Below are positions 26,750 to 36,292 of a DNA stretch of 64,000 nt, piece by piece. Source of the stretch: Planctomycetota bacterium (GTDB taxonomy: Bacteria; Planctomycetota; Planctomycetia; Pirellulales; Pirellulaceae); contig JAJDEH010000065.1 of NCBI GenBank assembly GCA_029259935.1, forward strand, positions 42,419 to 106,418, given 5' to 3'. The number at the start of each line of letters is the position of its first letter. The stretch's first letter is position 1. Position numbers and translations under genes: made by a program. A model generated the notes under the pieces. It searched no databases, was not told where the DNA came from, and saw only the letters and a list, made by a program, of their open reading frames with translations.

Positions 26750-29629
26750 ATGCAAGACCTCGATCGCGCCGCGCCGGTCGACTGGACCATGTGGATCTGG
26801 AGGGGGTTCGTGGGCAGTTGCGTATTAGTAGCCGCCGTCCTTATCTACCAAAAGTCTCAGGCACCGACGCAAGCCGAACCTAAGCGGGCGGCGGCCAACC
26901 GGACGGGCGACCCAAAGGAGCCGCCTCGGCAGGCCAAAGTCGAGCCGGCACCGATCGCTCCACCCGTCAGGCAGCCGGAGCCGGAGCGACATGCCGAGCC
27001 GCCGCCAGCTATTGCTATCGCGCCCGTCGAACAGCAAGCACCCAAGCGGCAAACCGAATCAAATCCCAAAGCGGCGGGACGGCGTCAGTTGCCCAGTTAC
27101 GAAGCCGACGTCTACGGCCCACTGCCGTTTTCGGAAGAAGTGACCGGATTCCTGGAACACGAACTCCATTACTTCTTGAAGCGACAAAACAAAGACGGAT
27201 CGTGGGACAGCGCGGAACCGATCGGTGGCGGCCGTTCTCGGACAGAGGCGGGCGGCACGGTGGACAACATTACGCTGACCTCCATGTGCGGCGTCTCGCT
27301 GCGAAAGCACATCGAGATTGACCCGCAAGTTTTCGAGGATTCAATCGGCCACGCACTGCGTTTCGTAACGTCCGCCGTCAGTTCGGGAAAGCTGCGCAAC
27401 AATGTCTCCGACGCACCGTGGCGTTACGTCTACGCCCTCCGGTTCCTGATCCACGAGTATCCGCATGTCGCCGACGCCGAGACCAAAAAGCAGGTCGAAG
27501 ACGCGTGCGCGTTTCTAGTTCAGGAACTCAAGGACATTCAACAAGGGACGCCAGGCCAACGGGCGGTCCCGTTCAACTGGAACCGGCGCTCCAGCCCGGG
27601 TATGGTCGTCGACGATACGGCGGACTGTCCGGGCATCGTCGTCCGGTGTGAAGAGAACACACCCGCTTTCCAGGCGGGCGTTCGGCCGGGGGATCGGCTG
27701 CTGATGGCGAACGGGACGCTGGTTGATAGCGCGCTTCGTTACGCCATGTCCGAACTCAACTGGTACGGCGGCGAGACGGTTGAATTCACGCTGTCGCGCG
27801 AGGGAGCGGTTTCATCGATCCGCGTGCCGCTCCCGAACCAGTATCCGGGAACCCTTGGGTTGGAAGTCGGCGAGGATTCGGATGGGCTAGTTCTCAAGGG
27901 ATTTGAATTCCTTAGCAACCCAACCGACGTCCCGCTCCAGGTCGGAGACCGCATCCTGAAAGTCGATCAGCAATCGCTGGCCAAAGCCTCGGACTTGGAT
28001 AAGCTCGCGCTGCACGCTGGGCAAGAGGTCGAGATGGTCGTCGCACGAGATGGGAAATCCCAAACTTTCAAACTTGTTTGCGCGCCGATTCCCGCCGCGA
28101 ATTTTGGCGTGAGAATTTCCCGCTCTCTGGATCAAGGCACGGAAAGCGGTTTCCGTATTGAAGAGCTTCAGGCGGATTCCTGCCTGCGGACGGCTGGCCT
28201 GCGCAGGGGCGATCGGTTGCTACGGCTCGACGGGTCCTTGATCCTTAACCGGCGTCACTTCAAACAACTCGGCCGCTCTCTGTGGGCTGGAAAAAAAGTC
28301 CAGGTAACTTACCTTTCAGGCGGCCAGACAAAACAGGTTGAAGTCACGCCCGGCTCGCTGCCCAATCGCAATTGGCTCGTCGGCTTTCATGGCATCAACA
28401 TCACGGACCAAGGCGAGGCCGTGGTCACCCAGGTCGACGCGCGCTCGCCCGCCGGAAAAGCGCGCCTTCGGCGGGGCGATCAGATCGTGGAAGTAAACGG
28501 CGCGCGGGTCACCGACGGCAAGCAGGCCCAAAACCTGTTCACCAAGATCGCGGCCGGAAATCAGGTGGCCGTGTCCGTTCAGCGGGACGGAACCGAGATG
28601 CAGTTGTCCTACGTGGCGAAGCGCCGCACGGACTCGGTATGGCTCGCGTCGAGCGAAGACGCCGGCGGAGGATGGGAATACTACTCACGGATCCGAGGCG
28701 GCAGCACCTTTCTGACCTCCGATGCACTGCGTGAACTCTTGGTCGCCAAGCGCGTGATGCCGAAACTGGACATCCCCGAAGAGATGCTCTTCCGCGCCTT
28801 TTGGATGCTCACCAAACTCCGCAAAAAGCAGCCCAACAGCGGCGTCGAGTCGTATCGTTATGACGCGGGCGGCAGTTTCTGGCGCGTTGAGGATATTCGT
28901 GGCGACGTCGGGCGGCTGAACTCGGCCGAGCTGGCTTGCCTCATGTACTCCGACACCAGCATGAAAGATGAGGGGCAGGCTCGCACGCAATCCCATCTGG
29001 AAAAAACACTCGAAGAATGGCTGAAGCACCGAGGCATCCTCGATCTGGTCAAGTTCCCAGCCGGGCATTCGACTTACTCGATTGCGCCCTATTTTTGGAT
29101 GTACAGTTACCGCACGACACTCGAGGCCGCCGACTATCTCACGGCCAACGACGATCTCAAGGAACGAGTGCGGCGAATCGCGCTGAAGGCTTTCTTCAAA
29201 CACATGGAGTTCCGTTATGAAGAGGTGCTCGGCGAGAAAGGCTGGATTATCGGCATCGACCACAGCAAGGAACTGCACGACTCTTGCCAACTGCTGGACG
29301 GCTTGGCCACGATGAAGCACCTCTACCAGCCGCGGCTCAAGATTACTCAGCCCGAGCCAAAGCAAGCCCTGGACAAGTTCAACGCCACGCAATACGGCGA
29401 GGCTTACCGCATGACCCGGGCGATTGCCCAGGAAGGCGGAGAATTGAGCGAAGCGCTGGCCCGCGAAATCAAACTCCTCCAAGACGCGATCGCGAACCGT
29501 TTCGACGCACGCCTGGCCGACGTGAAGGCCATCCAAAAGGAAAACTCCGCCGACGGCCTGTATCACCTAGAACAGATGAAGAAGCACTTCCAGGGTTATC
29601 CAAGGCTGACTTCCGTTTCACGAGATTAG
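26750..29629 (+). CDS. Membrane protein: alpha/alpha toroid split by four PDZ domains
   Basis: A 959-residue protein. GGAGGAATTCACTC precedes the ATG. One TM helix (about 15-33) is followed by a Pro-rich linker (35-110). Residues 125-275 look like the first helices of a terpenoid-cyclase/prenyltransferase-type toroid (FLEHELHYFLKRQNKDGSWD is a QW-like motif). Four PDZ domains follow at about 284-362, 366-447, 450-533 and 541-626; each has a GDRLL/GDRIL/GDQIV-type signature. Residues 640-860 resume the helical toroid (ELACLMYSD, YFWMYSYRTTLEAADYL). The last 90 residues are helical. No protease or cyclase catalytic residues (such as DxDD) are seen. It is the fifth gene of the ExbB/ExbD operon and is likely its periplasmic client or peptide-binding partner. 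Confidence 0.78.
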   Translation: MQDLDRAAPVDWTMWIWRGFVGSCVLVAAVLIYQKSQAPTQAEPKRAAANRTGDPKEPPRQAKVEPAPIAPPVRQPEPERHAEPPPAIAIAPVEQQAPKRQTESNPKAAGRRQLPSYEADVYGPLPFSEEVTGFLEHELHYFLKRQNKDGSWDSAEPIGGGRSRTEAGGTVDNITLTSMCGVSLRKHIEIDPQVFEDSIGHALRFVTSAVSSGKLRNNVSDAPWRYVYALRFLIHEYPHVADAETKKQVEDACAFLVQELKDIQQGTPGQRAVPFNWNRRSSPGMVVDDTADCPGIVVRCEENTPAFQAGVRPGDRLLMANGTLVDSALRYAMSELNWYGGETVEFTLSREGAVSSIRVPLPNQYPGTLGLEVGEDSDGLVLKGFEFLSNPTDVPLQVGDRILKVDQQSLAKASDLDKLALHAGQEVEMVVARDGKSQTFKLVCAPIPAANFGVRISRSLDQGTESGFRIEELQADSCLRTAGLRRGDRLLRLDGSLILNRRHFKQLGRSLWAGKKVQVTYLSGGQTKQVEVTPGSLPNRNWLVGFHGINITDQGEAVVTQVDARSPAGKARLRRGDQIVEVNGARVTDGKQAQNLFTKIAAGNQVAVSVQRDGTEMQLSYVAKRRTDSVWLASSEDAGGGWEYYSRIRGGSTFLTSDALRELLVAKRVMPKLDIPEEMLFRAFWMLTKLRKKQPNSGVESYRYDAGGSFWRVEDIRGDVGRLNSAELACLMYSDTSMKDEGQARTQSHLEKTLEEWLKHRGILDLVKFPAGHSTYSIAPYFWMYSYRTTLEAADYLTANDDLKERVRRIALKAFFKHMEFRYEEVLGEKGWIIGIDHSKELHDSCQLLDGLATMKHLYQPRLKITQPEPKQALDKFNATQYGEAYRMTRAIAQEGGELSEALAREIKLLQDAIANRFDARLADVKAIQKENSADGLYHLEQMKKHFQGYPRLTSVSRD

Positions 29630-29640
29630 GCGCGCGGCGT

Positions 29641-30399
29641 TCACGATGCGATCGAATCCACCGCGTCAATCCAATCATGCCACTCGAATCCATCGGGCAA
29701 TTCGCGCAGGCCGGAGAACTCTAAATGGAGTACGCGGCGATGAAGCTCGCATCCAGGCGCGGAACAAAGGCTGCTGTGACTGACCAACGGACGCATCAAC
29801 AGTACATCGCCGGCATGGGCGTAGACTCTTCGAAGAGGATCGGCGCATCCCGCCGAGTTGGATTCCTCGAACCGGTGCGACCCGGGTTCGGCAACTAGCG
29901 GGCCGTTTTCGTCGGTTACATCGTCCAGGTGAATGCGCGCCGTTACCATCGCGCGCAATACTTCATGCGCAGCTTCGATATGAGGCACGCCGAACTTGTT
30001 GGTGGGGCTGCGAAACTTTTTGCTGGGCAGCCCGTTGTTCTTCACCGCGATCGTCTGATCCCGATGCCAGGGCAGAGACCACGACTGGCCTGGAGGTTTG
30101 TCAAAATACAACACTCGGACGAGGCCAAAACGGCGGTCAAATAGTGTACCGAGGATATGGGTTAGCCGCTCGTTCCGCCAGCATTCCGTGACCGTCGGGC
30201 AGAGCCGAATCACGTTGTAGGCGGCGTACACAAGGCCGTCTCGCCGCCGCACCGATGCGTCAATTTTGGCACTATTTTCAAACGCCCCGGCCAAACTTTC
30301 TCCCAACTGGGCGACTTCCAACGGTGAAAAAACGCCTTCAATTACTGTGAATCCGTCACGCCGCAAGGCGTCCAGCGAACATTCCGGCACGATTTCCAC
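29641..30399 (-). CDS. Phytanoyl-CoA dioxygenase (PhyH) family oxygenase
   Basis: Fe(II)/2-oxoglutarate-dependent oxygenase of 252 residues. The iron ligands are probably H112 and D114 (WHRD) and H208 (SHSS), with R221/R222 in the right place to bind 2-oxoglutarate. Other family features are the N-terminal RRDGFTVIEGVFSPLEVAQL and GPLVAEPGSHRF. Hydroxylates an unknown small molecule in the cytosol. It converges with the PDZ-toroid gene over 11 bases and is divergent from the primary sigma factor gene across 268 bases, so the context gives no substrate. Confidence 0.88.
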   Translation of the reverse strand: MEIVPECSLDALRRDGFTVIEGVFSPLEVAQLGESLAGAFENSAKIDASVRRRDGLVYAAYNVIRLCPTVTECWRNERLTHILGTLFDRRFGLVRVLYFDKPPGQSWSLPWHRDQTIAVKNNGLPSKKFRSPTNKFGVPHIEAAHEVLRAMVTARIHLDDVTDENGPLVAEPGSHRFEESNSAGCADPLRRVYAHAGDVLLMRPLVSHSSLCSAPGCELHRRVLHLEFSGLRELPDGFEWHDWIDAVDSIAS

Positions 30400-30667
30400 C
30401 GGCTACTCCCGTTGACAGTTTATCTTGCCCAGTTTACTTGTTTTAAGATGCGTTTGAGAAACATCCAAAGTGGAATTGTTGCCTCACCGCATCGCTGACG
30501 TCGTTTCGTATCACACCTGCGAAAACGCGTAAACTCCTACCCTGCTAGCAGATACGGCTTCGGCGAGGACCCCGGGCACGCATCGTGGCACTACACCTGC
30601 GAATGAAGTAGCCGCAGCCTTGTTCCTCAACCGCCGCTCGCCGCCTCCTAGCGAAAGGAGTTTCGCC

Positions 30668-32281
30668 ATGGCCAGATCAACTCGCAAGACACTTTCTACA
30701 TCCAATTCTCGCCTCGCCAGCACCAAAAAGAAAGCTGGCAAGACCAACGGGCACTCGCACCACGACGACCGAATTCACGGCAACGAAACGTCTCCTCAAT
30801 CACAAACCGCCGAAGAGGAAGAAGCCGAAGCCTTGGCGGAGAGCCGAAGCCGAATCGGCAGCGACACCATTGATGACCCGGTGCGAATGTACCTCATGCA
30901 AATGGGACGTATTCCGTTGCTTGACCGCCAGGAGGAAATCGCATCCGCCAAAGCCATCGAACATGCTCGTGAACAGTTCCGGCGAACCATGCTCGCGACC
31001 GACTACATGCTACAAGGCGCGGTGTCGCTCTTGGAGAAAGTTCAAAACGGCGAGCTGCGATTGGATCGCACGATTGAAGTCTCCGTCACCAATACCGCGG
31101 AAAAGAAACAAATACTCCTGCGGCTCAAACCGAATCTGATTACGCTCAAGCACCTGCTGGCGGCCAATCGATACGACTTCCAAACGGCCATCAGTAAGAG
31201 CGCGCCGATAAAATCCCGCCGGGCGGCTTGGAAGCGGCTCACTCGGCGACGGCACCGAGCCGTGCGGCTGATCGAGGAACTGAATCTGCGAACGAATCGT
31301 CTGATGCCGCTGTTCGATAATTTGCGCGAGATTTCGGATCGCATGCAGTCCTTGTACTGCCAAATCCAAGAAGGCCAAGAGAGCGGGTTTGTGGGTGTCC
31401 GTCCGGTTGAAGAACTGCGAGCCGAGTTGCGTTATCTAATGAAGGTGACGTTCGAGAGTACGGCCACCTTGCGGCGTCGAGTCAAACGGACCACGGCTTT
31501 CCAGGCTGAGCATGATGCTGCCAAGCGAGAACTGTCCGCCGGCAACTTGCGTTTGGTTGTCTCGATCGCCAAGAAGTATCGCAACCGGGGTCTCAGCTTT
31601 TTGGATCTAATCCAAGAAGGCAACACCGGACTGATGCGAGCCGTCGACAAGTTCGAGCATGCTCGCGGCTACAAGTTTTCGACCTATGCCACTTGGTGGA
31701 TTCGTCAAGCGATCACGCGGGCGATCGCCGATCTAAGCCGCCCGATTCGAGTGCCGGTTCACATGATTGACACCATGACCAAGGTCCGCACGGTGACCCG
31801 CGAATTGGTTCAAGAACTGGGCCGAGACCCGTCACCAGAAGAAACGGCCGAACGTGCCGGACTGTCATTGGAAGACACCCGCTGCATCATGAAGATGGCC
31901 CGCCAGCCGCTATCGCTGGATCAGCCGGTCACCGACCACGACGACAGTTTCTTTGGCGAGTTCCTGGAAGACCATCGCGACGACGATCCGCTGTACGAAA
32001 CCAACCAACAGGCACTTAAGGAACGCATTGAGGAAGCGATGGACGCGCTCAACTATCGCGAACGAGAAATCCTCCGCCTGCGATACGGCTTGGCCGACGG
32101 CTATTCCTATACGTTGGAAGAGGTCGGCAAGATCTTCTCGGTCACGCGCGAGCGAGTACGCCAAATTGAATCCAAGGCAGTCAGAAAGCTGCAACAGCCA
32201 TATCGAAATCGCTCGCTTGCCAGTTTCCTCGACGGAGCCGAACACGAAAACCTTGTGGAAGCCGCGTCGGAATCAGCGTAA
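30668..32281 (+). CDS. Primary (RpoD/SigA-type) RNA polymerase sigma factor
   Basis: A 537-residue sigma-70 from the ATG at 30668, with AAAGGAG at a spacing of 7. A basic, low-complexity N-terminus is followed by region 1.2 ([20 protein letters not shown]). A divergent ~200-residue non-conserved region comes next, then region 2 ([56 protein letters not shown]). Region 3 follows ([12 protein letters not shown]), then region 4 ([32 protein letters not shown]). All four DNA-binding regions are intact, consistent with a group 1 or 2 sigma that drives general transcription. A strong terminator-like hairpin lies 39 bases after the stop. Confidence 0.93.
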   Translation: MARSTRKTLSTSNSRLASTKKKAGKTNGHSHHDDRIHGNETSPQSQTAEEEEAEALAESRSRIGSDTIDDPVRMYLMQMGRIPLLDRQEEIASAKAIEHAREQFRRTMLATDYMLQGAVSLLEKVQNGELRLDRTIEVSVTNTAEKKQILLRLKPNLITLKHLLAANRYDFQTAISKSAPIKSRRAAWKRLTRRRHRAVRLIEELNLRTNRLMPLFDNLREISDRMQSLYCQIQEGQESGFVGVRPVEELRAELRYLMKVTFESTATLRRRVKRTTAFQAEHDAAKRELSAGNLRLVVSIAKKYRNRGLSFLDLIQEGNTGLMRAVDKFEHARGYKFSTYATWWIRQAITRAIADLSRPIRVPVHMIDTMTKVRTVTRELVQELGRDPSPEETAERAGLSLEDTRCIMKMARQPLSLDQPVTDHDDSFFGEFLEDHRDDDPLYETNQQALKERIEEAMDALNYREREILRLRYGLADGYSYTLEEVGKIFSVTRERVRQIESKAVRKLQQPYRNRSLASFLDGAEHENLVEAASESA

Positions 32282-32310
32282 GACGTTCCACGAACCCCGT
32301 CATCCAACCC

Positions 32311-33057
32311 TTGCGAGACGCCGTGGCCAGGCTTCCTGGTCGCGGCTTTTTTCATTCGTTGATCGTGCAGAAAATCCAGGACAAGTTTCAGCTCGAATAT
32401 TCGCTCCCGCGCGCGGTCGATGTCGGCTGCGGCACAGGAAAGTCCACCCGCGCTCTGAAATCGCTGGCCCAGCGTGTCGACGGGATCGATAGCTCGGCCG
32501 CGATGCTCGAGTTCGCCGAAGCCGTCCCGGATGTCTACTACCATTGTGCCAGTGCGGAAGAAATGCCGTTCGAAGATGCAACCGTCAACTTGATCACGGC
32601 CTCGTCCGCCCTGCACTGGTTCGACCGCCGTCGATTTTTACAAGAAGTCCACAGAATCCTGGTGCCCGGTGGCTACTTCGTGGTTTATGAAAACGGATTT
32701 CCGGGCCGCATGATCGGGAACGACCGCTTTCACGAATGGCAACAGCGGCTCTACCAGAGGTTTCCCAGAACGCCTCGCGACAACAGACCCTTCACGGAAG
32801 ACGATGCTTTGGAATTTGGGCTTGAGTTTAATGGCCGCGAGAATTACCAGAATGTCGTCGACTTTTCACTGGAAGAGCTGTCGTTGTATCTTTCCACGCA
32901 GTCCAATGCGGTGGAATCCATCGAGAGAGGTTCCCTGTCGGCCGAGCAGTTTCGGAAATTGGTTGAGCGCGAGTGCGCTGAATTTCTGACGGCGGGCCGT
33001 GCATCATTCGAGTTTGCTGGTTTCGTCTGGTATCTTCGCAAGGTGGCCGCGAGATGA
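32311..33057 (+). CDS. Class I SAM-dependent methyltransferase
   Basis: A 248-residue Methyltransf_11-type enzyme. The SAM-binding motif I is VDVGCGTGKST (about 40-50); the acidic residue after the second strand is in GIDSSAAML; ASSALHWFDRRRFLQEVHRI and LVPGGYFVVYEN follow. The residues GRGFFHSLIVQKI align with the usual segment just before motif I in this family, so coding reaches at least back to about 32340, through the terminator-like hairpin. The start is uncertain: TTG 32311, GTG 32323 or GTG 32365, none with a good ribosome binding site. The N-terminus is some 20 residues shorter than I expect, so it may be truncated. The substrate is unknown. Confidence 0.8.
   Translation: MRDAVARLPGRGFFHSLIVQKIQDKFQLEYSLPRAVDVGCGTGKSTRALKSLAQRVDGIDSSAAMLEFAEAVPDVYYHCASAEEMPFEDATVNLITASSALHWFDRRRFLQEVHRILVPGGYFVVYENGFPGRMIGNDRFHEWQQRLYQRFPRTPRDNRPFTEDDALEFGLEFNGRENYQNVVDFSLEELSLYLSTQSNAVESIERGSLSAEQFRKLVERECAEFLTAGRASFEFAGFVWYLRKVAAR
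32320..32352 (+). terminator. Rho-independent terminator after the sigma gene
   Basis: Twelve-base-pair stem GCCGTGGCCAGG / CCTGGTCGCGGC (two G-U pairs, no mismatch) around a three-base CTT loop, followed by six T. It sits 39 bases after the sigma stop. Oddly, it lies inside the reading frame of the next gene. Confidence 0.85.
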
Positions 33058-33136
33058 TGATGCAATTCTACATGGCCAAGAGCAACCCTATCCGTGTCCC
33101 GACGCGGGGCACCAACCGAGCCGACGGGCCGACCGC

Positions 33137-33574
33137 CTAGGCGGTCGATTCCTCGCCGTCGTCGGACGGGTCCGGTGTTTCGGATGCAGGGGTTTCAGGT
33201 GCGGGCGGCGCGGGAGGAGCAGGTCGTGCGCTCATGGCCATCTTCAATGCGTCGGCGTCGCCCACGGCGATATCGAACACGGACTCCATTCGCAAGATTT
33301 TCAAGACGCTGTCGACTAGTTGCGGGATCGAGTGCAGCACCATGCGGCCGTTGTTCTCGATAAACCGCTTGTGGCACAGCAACAGCCAGTTGATGCCGCT
33401 GGAATCGATGAAGTCGTTACTTTGTAGATCCAGCAGAACTTTTTTCGTGTAGACATCCTTGCCCGCCAGTTTGGGCAGGATTTCCTCGGATTGATGAAGC
33501 TGCTTTTGCGTGATGCCGCCAGAAACTTGGATGCGCACCACATTGTCGTCTTGCGAAGCGATTACGAGTTCCAT
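33137..33574 (-). CDS. STAS-domain protein (anti-sigma factor antagonist-like)
   Basis: A 145-residue cytoplasmic protein from the ATG at 33574. The STAS domain is at about 1-108, with the typical LLDLQSNDFIDSSGINWLLLC; the Ser pair in DSSG corresponds to the phosphorylatable serine of SpoIIAA-type proteins. The last ~30 residues are Pro/Ala/Glu-rich and acidic (SARPAPPAPPAPETPASETP), probably disordered. It may act in a partner-switching pathway, but no anti-sigma kinase is adjacent. A perfect 18-bp palindrome at 33130-33147 spans its stop codon. Confidence 0.9.
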   Translation of the reverse strand: MELVIASQDDNVVRIQVSGGITQKQLHQSEEILPKLAGKDVYTKKVLLDLQSNDFIDSSGINWLLLCHKRFIENNGRMVLHSIPQLVDSVLKILRMESVFDIAVGDADALKMAMSARPAPPAPPAPETPASETPDPSDDGEESTA

Positions 33575-33794
33575 ATTCGTGGGTCCCTCTAGATGAATCA
33601 GCACTGCTCGGTAAACATGTAACCTTACCGAATCGGCAATTTACCATGATTGGGCCGCGAGCCATAGTCGCCAGGCGAACGGAGAAGGTGAGCTTTTCGA
33701 AGCCTCGATTTGAGAAGCGCGGCAGGTTGATGATAGACTTTAGCTGTCTGATCTCCGTCGAAATCCGTCACTTGCTCGAACCAAGAAACGCAAT

Positions 33795-35387
33795 ATGGCC
33801 TCCTCTCGCCCGCTGAACTCAAGTCATTTTTCTCGTCGCCAGTGGTTGGAAGCGGCCGGTGTTCTGGGACTCTCGGTCGCCAGATCTGGCCGCCTTGGCT
33901 GGTCGGACGATACCGCCAGCGACCAAGATCCCGTGGTGGACATTGGCTCGCGGCGTGAACTTTTCGTTGATGATCATCTGATCGGCCGTCTCGAGGGAAA
34001 AGCTTCGCTACGTTTACATCACCCCACTCCACAAGAGGTTGCCCTCGTTCATGACGCTCCGTGGGAAGGGTCCGGTTCGGGGTACCACACCGTCTTCCAA
34101 GACGGAGACGTTTACCGGCTGTACTATCGAGGGACGCACCTGGATGTAAAGGAAGGCCGCCTGAGTACCGGCCGGCACAAGCCGTACTACTGTTATGCGG
34201 AAAGCAGCTATGGCATCAATTGGCGGCGGCCCAAGCTGGGGATTGTCGAGTTCAGTGGGTCGAAAGAAAACAATATCATTCTGGAAGGACTCGGCACGCA
34301 TAACTTCGCTCCTTTCAAAGACACCAATCCCGATGCCGCGGAGGACGCCCGCTATAAGGCGCTCGGCGGAACACAAGCGGAAGGTGGACTGTTCGCATTT
34401 CATTCCGCTGACGCAATTCATTGGTCGCCTACCAGTGAGAAGCCCGTGATTACGCAGGGTGCGTTCGATTCACAGAACCTGGCATTTTGGGATCCGACGA
34501 TTGGCAAGTATCGCGCCTACTGGCGAATCTTCACCGCTGGCGTGACCACGCGAAAGGAATGGAAGCCGGCTGGCGACCGAGCAATCCGCACGGCCGTCTC
34601 CGACGACTTCGTTCACTGGACCGACCAGCGGGATCTGACCTACGAAGACTCGCCCGAGGAACAACTCTACACGAATCAAGTTGCCCCCTACATCCGCGCG
34701 CCCCACATCCTCATCGGTTTTCCGGCGCGTTACATCGACCGAGGTTGGTCCGAGTCGATGCGTGCGTTGCCCGAGCGAAAGAACCGCGAACTTCGCGCGT
34801 CGGCTTCGCGCCGGTACGGCACGGCGATCACCGAAGGTCTGCTGATGGCCAGCCGCGACGGCGTGCATTTCAAGCGCTGGAACGAAGCTTTCCTTCGTCC
34901 GGGTATCGGCCGTGATGGTTCATGGCAGTACGGCCAGCAGTACATCGCTTGCCACGCCGTGGAAACCAAGTCGTCACTGGCGGGCGCTCCCAACGAGCTC
35001 TCGATTTACGCGACGGAAGGCTATTGGCACGGTGCGGGTGGCATCTTGCGAAGATTTACGTTGCGACTGGATGGCTTCGTCTCGGTCAACGCACCGATGA
35101 AGGGTGGCGAAATGACGACGAAACCCCTGACATTCAGCGGCAAGCGATTAACCATGAATTTTGCCACTTCGGCTGCGGGCAGCGCGCGGGTCGAAATCCA
35201 AGATGGCGACGGAAATCCGTTGACTGGATTTGAGCTCCAAGATTGCACCGACCAATTTGGCGATTCGATCGATCATGTCGTCACCTGGAAAGGCGGAAGC
35301 GACGTCAGCCGCCTGGCTGGCAAGCCGATCCGACTCCGTTTTGTGCTGCGGGACGCGGATCTGTATTCGTTTCGGTTTTCCGGCTAA
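33795..35387 (+). CDS. Secreted glycoside-hydrolase-like (beta-propeller) protein with Tat signal
   Basis: A 530-residue exported protein. The N-terminus SSHFSRRQWLEAAGVLGLSV is a twin-arginine signal. The body resembles five-bladed beta-propeller proteins of the GH32/43-like superfamily, with repeated ASRDGVHFKRW, HSADAIHWSP and SDDFVHWTDQ patterns, each pairing an aromatic with an acidic residue. The catalytic Asp/Glu set cannot be fixed by eye. Residues 430-530 form an extra beta-sandwich (TLRLDGFVSVNAPMKGGEMT, ARVEIQDGDGNPL). It probably processes or binds a sugar in the periplasm. It stands alone on its strand. Confidence 0.75.
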   Translation: MASSRPLNSSHFSRRQWLEAAGVLGLSVARSGRLGWSDDTASDQDPVVDIGSRRELFVDDHLIGRLEGKASLRLHHPTPQEVALVHDAPWEGSGSGYHTVFQDGDVYRLYYRGTHLDVKEGRLSTGRHKPYYCYAESSYGINWRRPKLGIVEFSGSKENNIILEGLGTHNFAPFKDTNPDAAEDARYKALGGTQAEGGLFAFHSADAIHWSPTSEKPVITQGAFDSQNLAFWDPTIGKYRAYWRIFTAGVTTRKEWKPAGDRAIRTAVSDDFVHWTDQRDLTYEDSPEEQLYTNQVAPYIRAPHILIGFPARYIDRGWSESMRALPERKNRELRASASRRYGTAITEGLLMASRDGVHFKRWNEAFLRPGIGRDGSWQYGQQYIACHAVETKSSLAGAPNELSIYATEGYWHGAGGILRRFTLRLDGFVSVNAPMKGGEMTTKPLTFSGKRLTMNFATSAAGSARVEIQDGDGNPLTGFELQDCTDQFGDSIDHVVTWKGGSDVSRLAGKPIRLRFVLRDADLYSFRFSG

Positions 35388-35465
35388 CTTCGGAAAGTGA
35401 CGCACCGCGCGCTAACCACAATCTATTCCGGCGAAAGTATTCGGTCGGAGCGTTGTGGGTCGGCC

Positions 35466-35756
35466 TTAGATCCGCGAGTCGGCGACCTTGGGAAAGCGAT
35501 GGCGGTAGACGAGCCGTTCCCACCAGCGAGCGGGCCGCAGCTTTGGATCCGTCGCGTCGAGAACATGGGTTTTTCCGCGACGTGTTTGGACGCGAATCTT
35601 ATCATCCTCCAAGACTTCGATGACGACCCACAGCTTGTTCACAATGTAGTTGTAGGTGTCGCCGCGCGGAGCCGGATGGACGCTTTGGGCCCGAGGGCCC
35701 GGATGGGTACTGTACTTGGGCATCGTGTAGATGACGGGAGTACCGCTCTTTAACAT
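35466..35756 (-). CDS. Small conserved planctomycete protein of unknown function
   Basis: A 96-residue basic protein from the ATG at 35756; a TTG at 35783 is the alternative. It begins MLKSGTPVIYTMPKYSTHPG and contains STHPGPRAQSVHPAPRGDTY and VIEVLEDDKIRVQTRRGKTH. It has no signal or TM helix, and the C-terminal half resembles a small beta-barrel. I recall similar short proteins in planctomycete genomes, but know no function. Convergent with the glycosidase-like gene. Confidence 0.65.
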   Translation of the reverse strand: MLKSGTPVIYTMPKYSTHPGPRAQSVHPAPRGDTYNYIVNKLWVVIEVLEDDKIRVQTRRGKTHVLDATDPKLRPARWWERLVYRHRFPKVADSRI

Positions 35757-35813
35757 CGGTCGACCGTTAGAGGAGTTGTACAATTTAGTACTCCCTCACG
35801 ACCAAGCACTTGT

Positions 35814-35841
35814 GTGCCACTGCTGGCTTGCCCAGCAGCGC
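35814..35841 (+). repeat. 28-bp hairpin repeat, copy A
   Basis: Begins GTGCCACTGCTGGCTTGC. CTGCTGG pairs with CCAGCAG around CTTGC. It matches the reverse complement of copy B (36293-36320) at 26 of 28 positions. I recall similar hairpin repeats in planctomycete intergenic regions. Confidence 0.75.
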
Positions 35842-36292
35842 AAGTGCATAGTAGATTCCCATCTCAAAAACGCCCTCAAAAAAGGGTTCGTCCATAACCT
35901 CAGTAACCTACACTTGTAATCAAAACATCCATTTTTCGCAAGTAAATCTGATGAAGCAGCAAGGCCTCTGGCTCGTTGCGACAACCATCACTTCCAGTCC
36001 GCCGTGGCTTCATTGACGTACCTGCGACGTCGAGAAATTATTTCCTGAAGGACCCCGTTGGCATGAACCCGATTTCCACGAGCGAACGGATGGCCGTCGC
36101 AGGGTGTTGGCCATGGCCACCTGATCGTTTGTCAGGACCATGCTTCTTGAATGGACTCGCTGTCAGTCGTCAATGCGAACCGCGACAAGCGGCCAAACAT
36201 TCTTGCAATTCGTTTTGCGGTTGATGCAGAGTTGCCCTTCAGGTTTTCGGGCAGGTCGCCAATGGCGGGCCGCGCACTGCCCTAATTCGTTG

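Noticed and set aside
33130..33147. Perfect 18-bp palindrome CGACCGCCTAGGCGGTCG spanning the STAS stop codon
   Set aside because: It has almost no loop and no T run, and one side is coding sequence; it could be chance in GC-rich DNA, so it is not called a terminator or operator.
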